Source of the DNA: Pseudomonas sp. MUP55
Lineage (GTDB): Bacteria > Pseudomonadota > Gammaproteobacteria > Pseudomonadales > Pseudomonadaceae
DNA: 64,000 bases
Direction of reading: 5' to 3'
NCBI RefSeq assembly: GCF_034043515.1
Contig: NZ_CP138214.1
Span: 372,001-436,000 of the forward strand
Shown: positions 18,400 to 27,087 of the stretch, one piece after another
Layout of the letters: each line of letters opens with the position of its first letter
Numbering within the stretch: the first letter of the stretch is position 1
Notes under the pieces: model-generated
The model's input: the letters and a program-made list of their open reading frames with translations, nothing else
What the model was told of the DNA's origin: nothing
The model's database searches: none
Position numbers and translations under genes: made by a program

Positions 18400-18495
18400 G
18401 GTTGCGTCTGGTCTGATGGAATCTGGAAGCTGTAGGTGCCTGTCACCACCAGGATACGTGGTTCGTCTGGCTGGATCTGTACGATGCCGGTTGCT
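18394..18495 (-). pseudogene. Decayed copy of a TonB-receptor 3' end
   Basis: This 102-base stretch matches 18521-18622, the end of the intact TonB receptor gene, at a fixed offset of 127 bases with 14 mismatches counted by eye (about 86 percent identity). Read on the minus strand it gives VQIQPDEPRILVVTGTYSF against AQIQPGEPRSLVVTGTYSF in the intact gene. The stop TAG has become CAG, so the frame runs on. No start or beta-barrel body is present, so it cannot make a receptor. The similarity extends left into the REP arm, suggesting a short tandem duplication, or the last trace of a lost paralogue. Confidence 0.8.
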
Positions 18496-18549
18496 CCGGT
18501 GGGAGAGGGCAAGCCCCTTCCACATTGGTTGCGTCTGGTCTTATGGAAA

Positions 18550-20637
18550 CTAGAAGCTGTAGGTGCCTGTCACCACCAGGCTACGTGGCTCACCCGGCTG
18601 AATCTGCGCGACGCTGGTCGCTGAGGCGTAATAGTGTTTGTCGGCGATATTGTTCAGTGCCGCCCTGACGTCCCACGCCTTCTGACGGAACCCGGCCAGC
18701 GCATCCCAGCGACCATATCCCGGTAACACCACGGTATTGAGGTTGTCGGCATAGCGATCACCGACCAGTGTCAGCCCGGTTTCCGCGTACCAGCCCATCT
18801 CCGGTTTCCAGGTGACGAACAAGCTGGCATTGCGCTTGGCTACGTCGCTGATGCGCTTGCCTTCGAAACCATTGTTGTCCTCCTCGACCTTGGCATCCTG
18901 CAAGCCGATACCGCCACGCACATACCAATTGCCTGTGACCTTGCCCGTGGCCGTCAGCTCGATACCGCGTGAAGTCTGCTTACCTGTCAGCAGAGTGATC
19001 GTGCGGTCCAGGGGGTCGCTGGTGCGACGGTTGTAGAGTTCGAGTTCGTACACGGCCAGGGTGGTGCTCAAGCGGTCGTCGAGCCAGTCGCTTTTGACCC
19101 CGATTTCCTTCTGCTTGGTCAGCTCGGGGCTCAGGTCGTTGACGCTGCCGGCCGCATTCGGCGTGATGCCGATCAAGCCGCCGCCCGCCGGGGAGAAAGT
19201 TTTGCTCCACGAGGCATAGAACGAGTGATGCTCCAGCGGCGTCCACACCAGGCCCAAACGTGGGCTGGTGCTGTGGCTCTTCACGTCCTGCTGGGTATTG
19301 AGCAGCTTGTTGGTGGTGTCGACTTCGAAGCGGTCATAACGCAGCCCGCCCAAGAGTTGCCATTGATCGTTCAGGCGCAGTTGATCCTGCACGTACAACG
19401 CACGGCTTTCGACTTCAGTGTGGTTGTCGCTCGACAGGCTCATGCGCCCGGTATGGCGCAGATTACGATTGGGCTGGTTGAGGTCCAGGCTTGGCACGGC
19501 CTGGCCGCCACGATTGGTCGCGGTGGCTGAGTAGAGTTTCGGATCGCGGCGCTGGCTGCCCAGTTCAATACCGGTGAGCAGGCGGTGCTCAAGCCCGAAG
19601 GTATCGAAACCACCTTCCACTTCGAGGTTGTTGAACACGTTGCGGGTGGTCAGGTCCTGCTGCCAATGCTGGCGGCTGACGGTGTTGGTTTTCGCGTCGT
19701 AGCCGGTCTGGTAGGTGTTGTCGAAATCGCTGTCGAGCTTGAATACGCCGAGGGTGTGGCGCAGTTGCCAGTTGTCGTTGAGCTCATAGGCGAGCTTGGA
19801 GCGCAGGGACTGGGAAGTGTCGTCGATGTAGTCACCGCTGGAGAAATAGGTGGTGCTGCGACTCACATCGGCAGGGCGTCCGTTGACGCCAGGAACGCCA
19901 CGGTCCGGCGTGCGGTTGTAGCGGCTGTATTCGTACTGCACCAGCCAGTTCAACTCGGGCGAGAGCTGCCAGCTCATCGAGGGCGCGAACAACTGACGGT
20001 TGCCACTGACGCCGTCGCGAAAGCTGTTGTTGTCCTGGTTGCCCATGTTCAGGCGCAGGCCGATGTCATCGCTGGGATCGGTACTCAGGTCGGCATACAC
20101 GCTGCGCAAATCGTTGCTGCCGCCCTGGGCTTCGATGCTCGATTCGCGGCCGGGGCTTGGCAGCTTGCTCACACGGTTGACGATCCCGCCCTGGCCGCCG
20201 CGCCCGTAGAGCACTGCCGCCGGCCCCTTGAGCACTTCGATGCGCTCGATGTTGTGCAGGTCGCGCACGTATTGGCTGTCGTCGCGAATGCCGTCCAGGT
20301 AGAAGTCATTGCTCGCGTCGAAGCCGCGGATACGCAGGCTGTCGAAACGTGTGTCGGCGCCGCTGCTGACGTTGGGAATACCGCTTAGCGCCTGGCCAAG
20401 ATCGTTAGTGCCATAGGCGCGCAGGCTTTCGGTTTTTACCGAATCGATCGCCTGGGGCACATAACGTACGGCAGTCGCGGTGCGCGTGGCGGTGCTGCTC
20501 TGCTTGACGCGTGGATCGTCTTCGTCGACTTCGGCGCTGATCGAAGTGGCGGGCAAGACGGTGGTGGCACAGGCGAAACCGGCAGACAGCACTACAGAAA
20601 GCCCGAGGGAAAGGGGTGTCAGGCGAGGCGCAAGCAT
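18550..20637 (-). CDS. TonB-dependent siderophore receptor (Fiu-like)
   Basis: 695-residue outer-membrane receptor from the preferred start MLAPRLTPLSLGLSVVLS, which gives a signal peptide ending near AGFACA. The plug domain includes NDLGQALSGIPNVSSG, LRIRGFDASNDFYLDGIRDD and ERIEVLKGPAAVLYGRGGQG; the barrel ends with the usual terminal phenylalanine (LVVTGTYSF). The features resemble catecholate receptors such as Fiu/PiuA; the ligand is inferred. A longer reading to 20718 would put the candidate Fur box inside the gene, which favours 20637. No sigma/anti-sigma pair is adjacent and no long signalling N-terminal domain is seen. Confidence 0.9.
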   Translation of the reverse strand: MLAPRLTPLSLGLSVVLSAGFACATTVLPATSISAEVDEDDPRVKQSSTATRTATAVRYVPQAIDSVKTESLRAYGTNDLGQALSGIPNVSSGADTRFDSLRIRGFDASNDFYLDGIRDDSQYVRDLHNIERIEVLKGPAAVLYGRGGQGGIVNRVSKLPSPGRESSIEAQGGSNDLRSVYADLSTDPSDDIGLRLNMGNQDNNSFRDGVSGNRQLFAPSMSWQLSPELNWLVQYEYSRYNRTPDRGVPGVNGRPADVSRSTTYFSSGDYIDDTSQSLRSKLAYELNDNWQLRHTLGVFKLDSDFDNTYQTGYDAKTNTVSRQHWQQDLTTRNVFNNLEVEGGFDTFGLEHRLLTGIELGSQRRDPKLYSATATNRGGQAVPSLDLNQPNRNLRHTGRMSLSSDNHTEVESRALYVQDQLRLNDQWQLLGGLRYDRFEVDTTNKLLNTQQDVKSHSTSPRLGLVWTPLEHHSFYASWSKTFSPAGGGLIGITPNAAGSVNDLSPELTKQKEIGVKSDWLDDRLSTTLAVYELELYNRRTSDPLDRTITLLTGKQTSRGIELTATGKVTGNWYVRGGIGLQDAKVEEDNNGFEGKRISDVAKRNASLFVTWKPEMGWYAETGLTLVGDRYADNLNTVVLPGYGRWDALAGFRQKAWDVRAALNNIADKHYYASATSVAQIQPGEPRSLVVTGTYSF

Positions 20638-20680
20638 GGGAAAAAGTGTCCGAATTGTCAGGATGGAAAAGTGCGCGAAT

Positions 20681-20699
20681 GGTAATGCTTTGCATTTGC
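20681..20699 (-). promoter_or_regulatory. Candidate Fur box of the TonB receptor
   Basis: GGTAATGCTTTGCATTTGC resembles the 19-base Fur consensus GATAATGATAATCATTATC, keeping the outer TAATG and CATT arms. It lies about 44 bases upstream of the chosen receptor start, as expected for iron repression. Confidence 0.5.
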
Positions 20700-20847
20700 T
20701 CGCGTGATCTATTCCCAAACGTACAGGGCACTAATTTGTTACTTAATGTGTTTTCCAAAAGGAAAGCTGGAATTTTCGCACCCATCGCCGGGGCGCAATG
20801 GGTCTTTGCTTAGAATTATTTAGCCTAAATCCAAGTGGTTCACGAAA

Positions 20848-20877
20848 TTGACACATAGTTCAACGCGCGCATAGGAT
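20848..20877 (+). promoter_or_regulatory. Candidate sigma-70 promoter upstream of the porin
   Basis: A perfect -35 TTGACA (20848-20853) and a -10-like TAGGAT (20872-20877) are 18 bases apart. Transcription would start near 20884, giving a leader of about 160 bases before the porin ATG, which contains a terminator-like hairpin. Confidence 0.5.
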
Positions 20878-20927
20878 TGCGTCCAACGCCTGTGGCTAAC
20901 AGCCATGACTCATCCAATAAGAAAGGG

Positions 20928-20961
20928 CCCGCGGCAGTTCAGTCGTCCGCGGGCTTTGTTT
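20928..20961 (+). terminator. Terminator-like hairpin in the porin leader
   Basis: GCCCGCGG pairs with CCGCGGGC across a 12-base loop and is followed by TTTGTTTTTT. It lies between the candidate promoter and the porin start, so it could act as an attenuator or end a small RNA of roughly 75 bases. Confidence 0.6.
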
Positions 20962-21045
20962 TTTCTGGAGAAAGTCGACACCAGAAAGCGATACGGGGCC
21001 TGGTGTCATAGCGCGTACTCAACCAGTAATAAGGAATATAAGAAA

Positions 21046-22362
21046 ATGTTGAAGCAACGGATGAGTCTGATCGCTCTGGGGATTTTGAGCGCATCGACAG
21101 CCATGGCGAACGACCAGGAGCAATCCAAGGGTTTCGTTGAAGACAGCCACCTGAACATCGCAGCACGTAACGCCTACATCAGCCGTGACTACAAGAACGG
21201 CAAGCAGGACAAGGCCGAGTGGGGCCAAGGCTTTATCGGTAAGTTCGAGTCCGGCTTCACCCAGGGCACTGTGGGCGTGGGTGTGGACGTGATCGGCCAA
21301 TACGCGATTCGTCTGGATGGCGGCAAAGGCCGCGCTGGCGCGGGCGGTATCGACTTCTTCAAGCAGGGCAACGGTACTGTCGGTGACGACGGCAAGCCAA
21401 ACCCAGGCTCGGCACCGCATGACCTGGCCAAGGGCGGCGCGGCCGTTAAGTTCCGCGTTTCCAATACCGTGCTCAAGTACGGTGACCAGTTCCCTGCAGT
21501 GCCTGTGTTGCAGTACGACAACTCCCGCCTGTTGTCGGAAACCTACACCGGTACGTCGATCGTTTCCAAAGAGATCGCCGGTCTGCAACTGGACGCCGGC
21601 CACTTCACCAAGGAAGCACGCAAGAGCATGGAAGGCACCGACAGCGGTCGCCTGAAAAGCATCGACTACATCGGTGGTAGCTACAAATTCACCGAAAGCC
21701 TGTCGGCAGCGTTGTATGCCTCCGACATGCAGGACGTACTGAAGAAGCAATACGTCAACGTCAACTATGTGCTGGCGCTGCCAGAGAAACAGTCGCTGAC
21801 CTTTGACTTCAACGGCTACAAAACCAAGCTGGACCGCAGCTTCGCCCTGGAAAACCAGAAAGACGCTGAAGCCCGCGACAACAAGATCTGGAGCCTAGGC
21901 GCTACCTGGGCCGTTGGGGCGCACAGCTTCACCCTCGCTCACCAGCGCAGCACCGGCGACACTGGCTACCTGTACGGCGGCTACCGCAACGCTGGCGGCA
22001 TCGGCGACGGCGGCAATACCATCCTGCTGGCCAACTCCTACTGGTCCGACTTCAACGGCAAGGACGAGCGCTCCTGGCAAGCAGGCTACGGCATCGACTT
22101 CACCACCTTCGGTGTACCGGGCCTGACCTACAACGTTGCCTATGTACGCGGTACCAACATCGACGACGGCACCGGCCGTGGCGATGGTACCGAGCGTGAA
22201 ATCTGGAACCAGTTCAAGTACGTGGTACAGAGCGGCCCGGCCAAAGACCTGAGCCTGCGTGCTCGCGCCTCGTGGTTGCGCGTTTCCAACAACGCCAGCG
22301 AATACAACGTTGGTGGCAACGAAATCCGCCTGTTCGCCGACTACCCGATCAACGTTTTCTAA
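21046..22362 (+). CDS. OprD-family outer-membrane porin
   Basis: 438 residues from MLKQRMSLIALGILSAS; AAGGA lies 10 bases upstream. The signal peptide is cleaved near TAMA-NDQEQ. The mature protein opens with the OprD-family pattern GFVEDSHLNIAARNAYISRD and ends in phenylalanine, as outer-membrane barrels do. OprD porins admit basic amino acids, small peptides or aromatic acids depending on subgroup; the substrate is not readable here. An upstream ATG at 20905 is rejected because it would span the terminator-like hairpin and lose the signal peptide. Confidence 0.93.
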   Translation: MLKQRMSLIALGILSASTAMANDQEQSKGFVEDSHLNIAARNAYISRDYKNGKQDKAEWGQGFIGKFESGFTQGTVGVGVDVIGQYAIRLDGGKGRAGAGGIDFFKQGNGTVGDDGKPNPGSAPHDLAKGGAAVKFRVSNTVLKYGDQFPAVPVLQYDNSRLLSETYTGTSIVSKEIAGLQLDAGHFTKEARKSMEGTDSGRLKSIDYIGGSYKFTESLSAALYASDMQDVLKKQYVNVNYVLALPEKQSLTFDFNGYKTKLDRSFALENQKDAEARDNKIWSLGATWAVGAHSFTLAHQRSTGDTGYLYGGYRNAGGIGDGGNTILLANSYWSDFNGKDERSWQAGYGIDFTTFGVPGLTYNVAYVRGTNIDDGTGRGDGTEREIWNQFKYVVQSGPAKDLSLRARASWLRVSNNASEYNVGGNEIRLFADYPINVF

Positions 22363-22394
22363 TTGATCGCAGGTCGCGCCTGATGCCAAGCGAT

Positions 22395-22424
22395 AAAAAA
22401 CCCCGACTGGTTCGGGGTTTTTTT
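22395..22424. terminator. Bidirectional terminator after the porin gene
   Basis: AAAAAACCCCGA, a short loop and TCGGGGTTTTTTT form a U-tailed hairpin usable on both strands. It separates the convergent ends of the porin gene and the M48 protease gene. Confidence 0.85.
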
Positions 22425-22465
22425 ATGCCCGGTGGCGAGCGTTTCCGTCTCGCCAGTACAGAATG

Positions 22466-24043
22466 TCAGGCCTTGATCGGCGCGAGCTTCTTGCAGTTTT
22501 CCTTGCGTGTCGGATATTGCTCGCACTTGCGCAGCACGGTTTTCACCTGCTGCACATCCTGCAGTTGCTGGTTGGCCAACAGTTTCTCGGTAATGAACAG
22601 TTCCTCCGAGCCCAGGTTGCGCTCGGCCTTGTCGATCATCGCCAGTGCCGATTGCCCGTCACCGCGCTTGAGGTGATAGCTGATCATCAAGTCATAGGTG
22701 GAAGGGCCTGCCAGGGACCAGTCCTTGATCGCTTGCAACTCTTTCACCGCTTCACTGTTTTTACCCTGGGCCAGGCGCACGGTATAGGCGGTGCGCCGAA
22801 TGCTCGGCTGGTCCTTGACCGGCGAGGCCAGGGCTTTGCGAATAAACCGCTCGGCATCCGGCACCTTGTTTTTTTCCAGGGCGTCGATTGCGAAGTAGGC
22901 GTCTTTGTAGCCCTGCAAGGCCGCCGCCACCTGGGGCGTAGTCTTCATCTTCGCCCAGCTCTGCGGGTTGACCCGGGCGCGGCGTTCCTGGCGATATTCG
23001 CGCTGCAAATATTGGCGCAGCTCGGTGTCGCGGTCGGTAGCCGACATGTGCGAGCGGTTGAAGTACTGCGTGGTGGCGGTGATGCCGGTGGTCAAGCCGT
23101 CCTTGACCAGCACGTCCAACTCCTTGGTGAACTGGTTGAGATTGAACTGCTGCAGTGAATCCTGCATGGCATTCTTGCGCGCCGTGAGAAAGCCGGTGAG
23201 CAAGGGTTTCTGTTTGCCCTGGAAGTCGTTGAGTCGTTCCAGGCTATGGGTGGCGGCGCGCGGGGCGTAGCCGGCGCGAATCATCAAGTCGGTGCCGAGC
23301 AGGTCGGCCTGGTCTTCCTGACTGCGGCCCCAGGCGGTGCTCCACACCTGATCGGAAAACGTATTGGCCAGCGCGGTGTACAGCACCGTGTTGCCGATGG
23401 TCTTCTGGGTACCGGCCGGGTCTTTGCTGAACAGCTTCATCGTACCGGAGCTGCGGTCGACGCCCGTATCGGCGGCCATGGTCGCCAGGGCGACCGTGGA
23501 GGCGACGGTAGTAAACAGGTCTTTCTGCTGCTGGAATGCCGCCATGCGGTCATGGTGATGCAGCAGCACATGGCTCATTTCGTGGCCAAGCATCGCCGCG
23601 ATTTCATCCTCGCTGCCGACGTTGTCGAGCATGCCCAGCGGTACGAACAGGTTGCCGTAAGGGTCTGCCGACGGCCCGAATCCATAGCTGTCGGTGATCT
23701 TCACCTGCAGCGGCGGCAACTCGCCCGGCCAGCCCTTGGACAAGCGCGTGACGATGCCCTGCAGGTAGCTTTGCAGCATCGGAATATCCACCAGGTTCTG
23801 CTGGCGCGCTTCGGCAGCCGGTACCGCCCGCCCGTCGTAGCTCAAGCGCTGCTGACTCTGGCGCTGGGGGTCGAGCTTGTAGTACTGGCGCACATCGGTG
23901 TTGTCCACATAGTGGCCCTGGACCCGGGATTGGGTCGAAGGCCCCACCAGGTTCAGGAACGCCTGGTCAGCGCCCTTCAGGGTGGCGCAACCACTGAGCA
24001 CCGAACTGGCCAATAGGCTGGCTGCTACTAGATATCCCTTCAC
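22466..24043 (-). CDS. M48-family metalloprotease lipoprotein with C-terminal repeats
   Basis: 525 residues from a GTG start at 24043, preferred because AAAGGAG lies seven bases upstream; an ATG further out would add a run unlike a signal peptide. The N-terminus MKGYLVAASLLASSVLSGC is a lipoprotein signal with lipobox LSGC. The zinc motif is LGHEMSHVLLHHHD (HExxH), with the downstream glutamate in SQEDQADLLGTDLM. The C-terminal 150 residues are helical and TPR-like, as in BepA/YfgC. It should act in the periplasm on outer-membrane protein quality control. It is the last gene of a three-gene operon. Confidence 0.88.
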   Translation of the reverse strand: MKGYLVAASLLASSVLSGCATLKGADQAFLNLVGPSTQSRVQGHYVDNTDVRQYYKLDPQRQSQQRLSYDGRAVPAAEARQQNLVDIPMLQSYLQGIVTRLSKGWPGELPPLQVKITDSYGFGPSADPYGNLFVPLGMLDNVGSEDEIAAMLGHEMSHVLLHHHDRMAAFQQQKDLFTTVASTVALATMAADTGVDRSSGTMKLFSKDPAGTQKTIGNTVLYTALANTFSDQVWSTAWGRSQEDQADLLGTDLMIRAGYAPRAATHSLERLNDFQGKQKPLLTGFLTARKNAMQDSLQQFNLNQFTKELDVLVKDGLTTGITATTQYFNRSHMSATDRDTELRQYLQREYRQERRARVNPQSWAKMKTTPQVAAALQGYKDAYFAIDALEKNKVPDAERFIRKALASPVKDQPSIRRTAYTVRLAQGKNSEAVKELQAIKDWSLAGPSTYDLMISYHLKRGDGQSALAMIDKAERNLGSEELFITEKLLANQQLQDVQQVKTVLRKCEQYPTRKENCKKLAPIKA

Positions 24044-24056
24044 CGCAACGCTCCTT

Positions 24057-24422
24057 TTATTGATTGCAACCGGCACCAAAACCAATGGTGGAATTATTGC
24101 GACTGTCCTTGGCCTGGCTTCTGGTCAGGCCCTGGCAGGGCAGGTCGACGACGTTCAGCGGCGGTTCGATGCGCAGGTCCATGGTGTCCAGCCAGACCTT
24201 CTGACCAGCCAGTTCTACCTGCACCAGATCCAGCGTCGGGTTGTACTGCAATACCGGCACGGGCTGGGTAGGCGCATCCTTTTTCGCCAACTCACGCTGC
24301 TGTTTGCCCTGCTCGTCGAGCACCGTCACCGGGTCGGCGAGAAACGCCTGGATAGCGTGGTTTTGCGCCCACGCACCCTGGGTGACGAGGGCTGCGAGCA
24401 AGACGATAAGGCTTCTGTTCAT
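24057..24422 (-). CDS. Small secreted protein of unknown function
   Basis: 121 residues. A signal peptide (MNRSLIVLLAALVTQGAWA) is clear; the mature protein holds two cysteines (in LPCQG and the final GAGCNQ) that could form a disulfide. AAGGAAACCAAGG precedes the ATG. It lies 13 bases before the protease start and 37 bases after the CHASE2 gene, so all three form one operon. The family is not recognised. Its place suggests a periplasmic partner of the CHASE2 sensor or the protease. Confidence 0.75.
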   Translation of the reverse strand: MNRSLIVLLAALVTQGAWAQNHAIQAFLADPVTVLDEQGKQQRELAKKDAPTQPVPVLQYNPTLDLVQVELAGQKVWLDTMDLRIEPPLNVVDLPCQGLTRSQAKDSRNNSTIGFGAGCNQ

Positions 24423-24459
24423 CCTTGGTTTCCTTGAGTCAAAGGGCAAAACGGTACGC

Positions 24460-25803
24460 TCAGCGATCGCGGTCGAAGAAGGCTTCGATCCGCTCGCTGA
24501 ACAACACCAACGACAGCAATACAATGCCCAGCACGTTGACCGGGGTGATGTCATTGAGGCTCAGCAGCACGCTCACCACCGCCAACATCGACATCACCAG
24601 CAGCCACGACGGGCATGGCGAGGTAAAAAACCAGATTTCCTGGCGCCGCCAACGGCTCCAGGTGCGATGGCCCGCCAGGCGTCGTGCGTGCAGGGCCTTG
24701 AGCACCGCGATCAACGCCAGCAGGCCGAGTCCCAGCAGGTCCAGCCAGTTGAAGGGCAGGTAGGGGAAGTTGGCGGGTTCATGGTCATAGCCCATGCCGG
24801 CATTGATCAGGTTATCCAGGGCCATGGCGTGCAGGTAAACGCCGGGGAGTTGGCCGTGTACCGGCGACTCCACCAAGTCCCCGGTGGATGTGATAGTGGC
24901 GCCGATCAGCACCAGGCGGTCGCGCAGTAACTCGGCGACCAGGGCTTGGTCGCCGGGGTCGCTGACCTCCAGGTCACTGGCCGACAACGTCAGCGTGTAA
25001 GGGCACTGCGCCTGGGCCGAGTCATCGAGCTTCCAGAACACGGCCTGGAAGAACTGCGCCACTGCGTCCAGCAAGAAATGCCGCGCCGCAGCGCAGTGAC
25101 GAATATCGGCAATCCGCGCCTGTTGCGCGGCCAGCTTGAGCCCCCATTGCACCGCGATGGGCTGGCGCTGCGCAGCGGTTTGCGCATCCACAGGCGGCGG
25201 CGTGCAGTCGTGGGTGGCACAGAACACCCGGTACAGCGCCAGGGCAGGGGTTTCCATCAGCCCGGCCTGGGTGTGCGCAGCCAGTGGGTACTTGTCGTCC
25301 ACCCCTTCCCACACCACTAGGGCCGGCCGGCTGACCTGCATGAAAGGCGCCAGCGTATTGGCCTGGCCTTCCTGCGCGCGCGTCAGCCCGGTATTGGCCA
25401 GCCACAACGGGATGCCTTGGCGTTGATAACGCTCAAACACATTCGCCAGCAACTGACTGCCCCGTGCCGGGTCGCCGAGCGAGTGGTCGTGGCTGTAAAG
25501 CAGATCCACAAACACTGCGCGCGGCTTGTACGCCAGCAAGCGCTTGAACAACTTGCTTTGCTCGCCGTAAGGCATTGGCCACGAAGTGTCGTTGCGCATC
25601 AGGTAGGCATCATCAATCAACACCACCGCCACCTGCTGCTGCCCGAGGCTCGGGTAATGGCTGGCGAACATACGATTGAGCCACTGCGCCGACGCCTTGT
25701 CGCTGGAACTGGCCAGGCCGAAAGGATCAAGAATCGCCAGCAACACGATGATGACCGCCAGCCAATAGCGACGGTATTTGAACAGCGGGGGGTTGGACAA
25801 CAT
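24460..25803 (-). CDS. CHASE2-domain transmembrane protein
   Basis: 447 residues. A membrane segment near 14-30 leads into a long periplasmic CHASE2 domain (VAVVLIDDAYL near the start; RDRLVLIGATITSTGDLV and PGVYLHAMALDNLI near the end), followed by three membrane helices (about 345-440). CHASE2 is normally the input domain of adenylate cyclases, kinases or diguanylate cyclases, but no output domain follows: the protein ends about ten residues after the last helix (FSERIEAFFDRDR). It heads the operon with the small secreted protein and M48 protease, which may be its functional output. Confidence 0.85.
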   Translation of the reverse strand: MLSNPPLFKYRRYWLAVIIVLLAILDPFGLASSSDKASAQWLNRMFASHYPSLGQQQVAVVLIDDAYLMRNDTSWPMPYGEQSKLFKRLLAYKPRAVFVDLLYSHDHSLGDPARGSQLLANVFERYQRQGIPLWLANTGLTRAQEGQANTLAPFMQVSRPALVVWEGVDDKYPLAAHTQAGLMETPALALYRVFCATHDCTPPPVDAQTAAQRQPIAVQWGLKLAAQQARIADIRHCAAARHFLLDAVAQFFQAVFWKLDDSAQAQCPYTLTLSASDLEVSDPGDQALVAELLRDRLVLIGATITSTGDLVESPVHGQLPGVYLHAMALDNLINAGMGYDHEPANFPYLPFNWLDLLGLGLLALIAVLKALHARRLAGHRTWSRWRRQEIWFFTSPCPSWLLVMSMLAVVSVLLSLNDITPVNVLGIVLLSLVLFSERIEAFFDRDR

Positions 25804-25917
25804 CCATGTCTCGATTAAATACCTGGCAAGGCGGGGTTTTTAACGGAGGAGGGGAGCAGGTGTCAATTGGAAAAGTGGCTAAGTGCCATATCGCTGTTGA
25901 CGTGTGCACCGCCTCTC

Positions 25918-25952
25918 GCAAAAAAGCCCTCGCCTATCAGGCCAGGGCTTTC
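25918..25952 (-). terminator. Terminator after the zinc-type oxidoreductase gene
   Basis: On the minus strand AAAGCCCTGGCC, a short loop and a GGCGAGGGCTTTTTT arm form a hairpin with a T run. It ends the SDR-oxidoreductase operon before the CHASE2 operon. Confidence 0.75.
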
Positions 25953-26007
25953 TTCTGTGGGCGATCAACTGCGTCAGGCGTTGAGCGCCGCGCGGGAGGG
26001 AAAAAAC

Positions 26008-27006
26008 TTATCGGAGTGTGACGGTGACTTTGCCTTTCGCTCTGCCCTGCTCGACGTACCGCAACGCCTCTGCGGTCGATGCAAAAGGGAAGGAACGGTC
26101 AACAACCGGTTTGATGGCGCCAGCCTCGATCAGCGCGGTAATTTTCTGCAGCTGCATCCCGTCGGCACGCATGAATAAGAATGTATAGCTCACCCCCCGT
26201 TTGCGCGCTTTTCTGCGAATACCGCTGCTGAGCAGGCGCATAACCTGCCCCAACACCCAAGGCAAGCCCTGCGCTTGGGCAAACTGCGCGGTCGGTGGCC
26301 CCGACAGAGAAATCAGGTGCCCGCCCGGCTTGAGAACCTTGACCGACTTTTCCAGTACATCAGTGCCGAGGCTGCTCAACACCACGTCGAAATCGCGCAA
26401 CTCGTCGGCAAAGTCCTGCTGCTTGTAATCGATGACTACATCCGCGCCGAGTGCCTTCACCCATTCCACATTCGCCGTGCTGGTGGTGGTGGCAACGAAG
26501 GCGCCGAGGTGCTTGGCGAGCTGGATGGCAAGCGTGCCGACACCGCCGGATCCGGCATGAATCAACACCTTCTGGTCTTTTTTCAGCCGGGCGGTTTCAA
26601 CCAGCGCTTGCCAGGCCGTCAAGGCAGCCAAGGGAATGGACGCCGCTTCGGCCATGTCCAGATTCGAAGGTTTGTGCGCAAGGGCGTTTTCGTCCACGGC
26701 GATCAGTTCAGCAAACGTCCCGATCCGTGTTTCAGGAGGACGCGCGTAAACTTCGTCTCCCGGCTTGAATCGCGTCACTGCCGCACCCGTGCGAACGACT
26801 ACTCCGGCCAGGTCATTGCCCAGTATCAATGGGAAGGTATAGGGCAGGATCAGTTTGAACTCGCCGGTTCTGATCTTCGAATCCAACGGGTTCACGCTCG
26901 TTGCGTGCACCTGGATCAGAACGTCATGCACACCGACCGCAGGCTCAGGCACTTCGCCAATCCTTCCGTTCTGTTTGCCGTAGCGGTCGATAAAAAATGC
27001 CTTCAT
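26008..27006 (-). CDS. NADP-dependent medium-chain oxidoreductase (quinone reductase type)
   Basis: 332-residue medium-chain dehydrogenase/reductase of the zinc-free quinone oxidoreductase group. The N-terminal GroES-like domain contains LGNDLAGVVVRTGAAV; the nucleotide-binding motif is HAGSGGVGTLAIQLAKHLG. No zinc-ligand cysteines are seen. It lies 81 bases downstream of an SDR gene on the same strand, and the divergent TetR gene beyond that suggests joint regulation, likely in response to an electrophile or aldehyde. The substrate is unknown. Confidence 0.85.
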   Translation of the reverse strand: MKAFFIDRYGKQNGRIGEVPEPAVGVHDVLIQVHATSVNPLDSKIRTGEFKLILPYTFPLILGNDLAGVVVRTGAAVTRFKPGDEVYARPPETRIGTFAELIAVDENALAHKPSNLDMAEAASIPLAALTAWQALVETARLKKDQKVLIHAGSGGVGTLAIQLAKHLGAFVATTTSTANVEWVKALGADVVIDYKQQDFADELRDFDVVLSSLGTDVLEKSVKVLKPGGHLISLSGPPTAQFAQAQGLPWVLGQVMRLLSSGIRRKARKRGVSYTFLFMRADGMQLQKITALIEAGAIKPVVDRSFPFASTAEALRYVEQGRAKGKVTVTLR

Positions 27007-27087
27007 GTCGCGACTGCTCTTGTCGTTGGAATGAGAAACTTGGCCCCGGCAGCCTTGGGATATTCAGGCTGCCGGTGCCGAGCGGGA

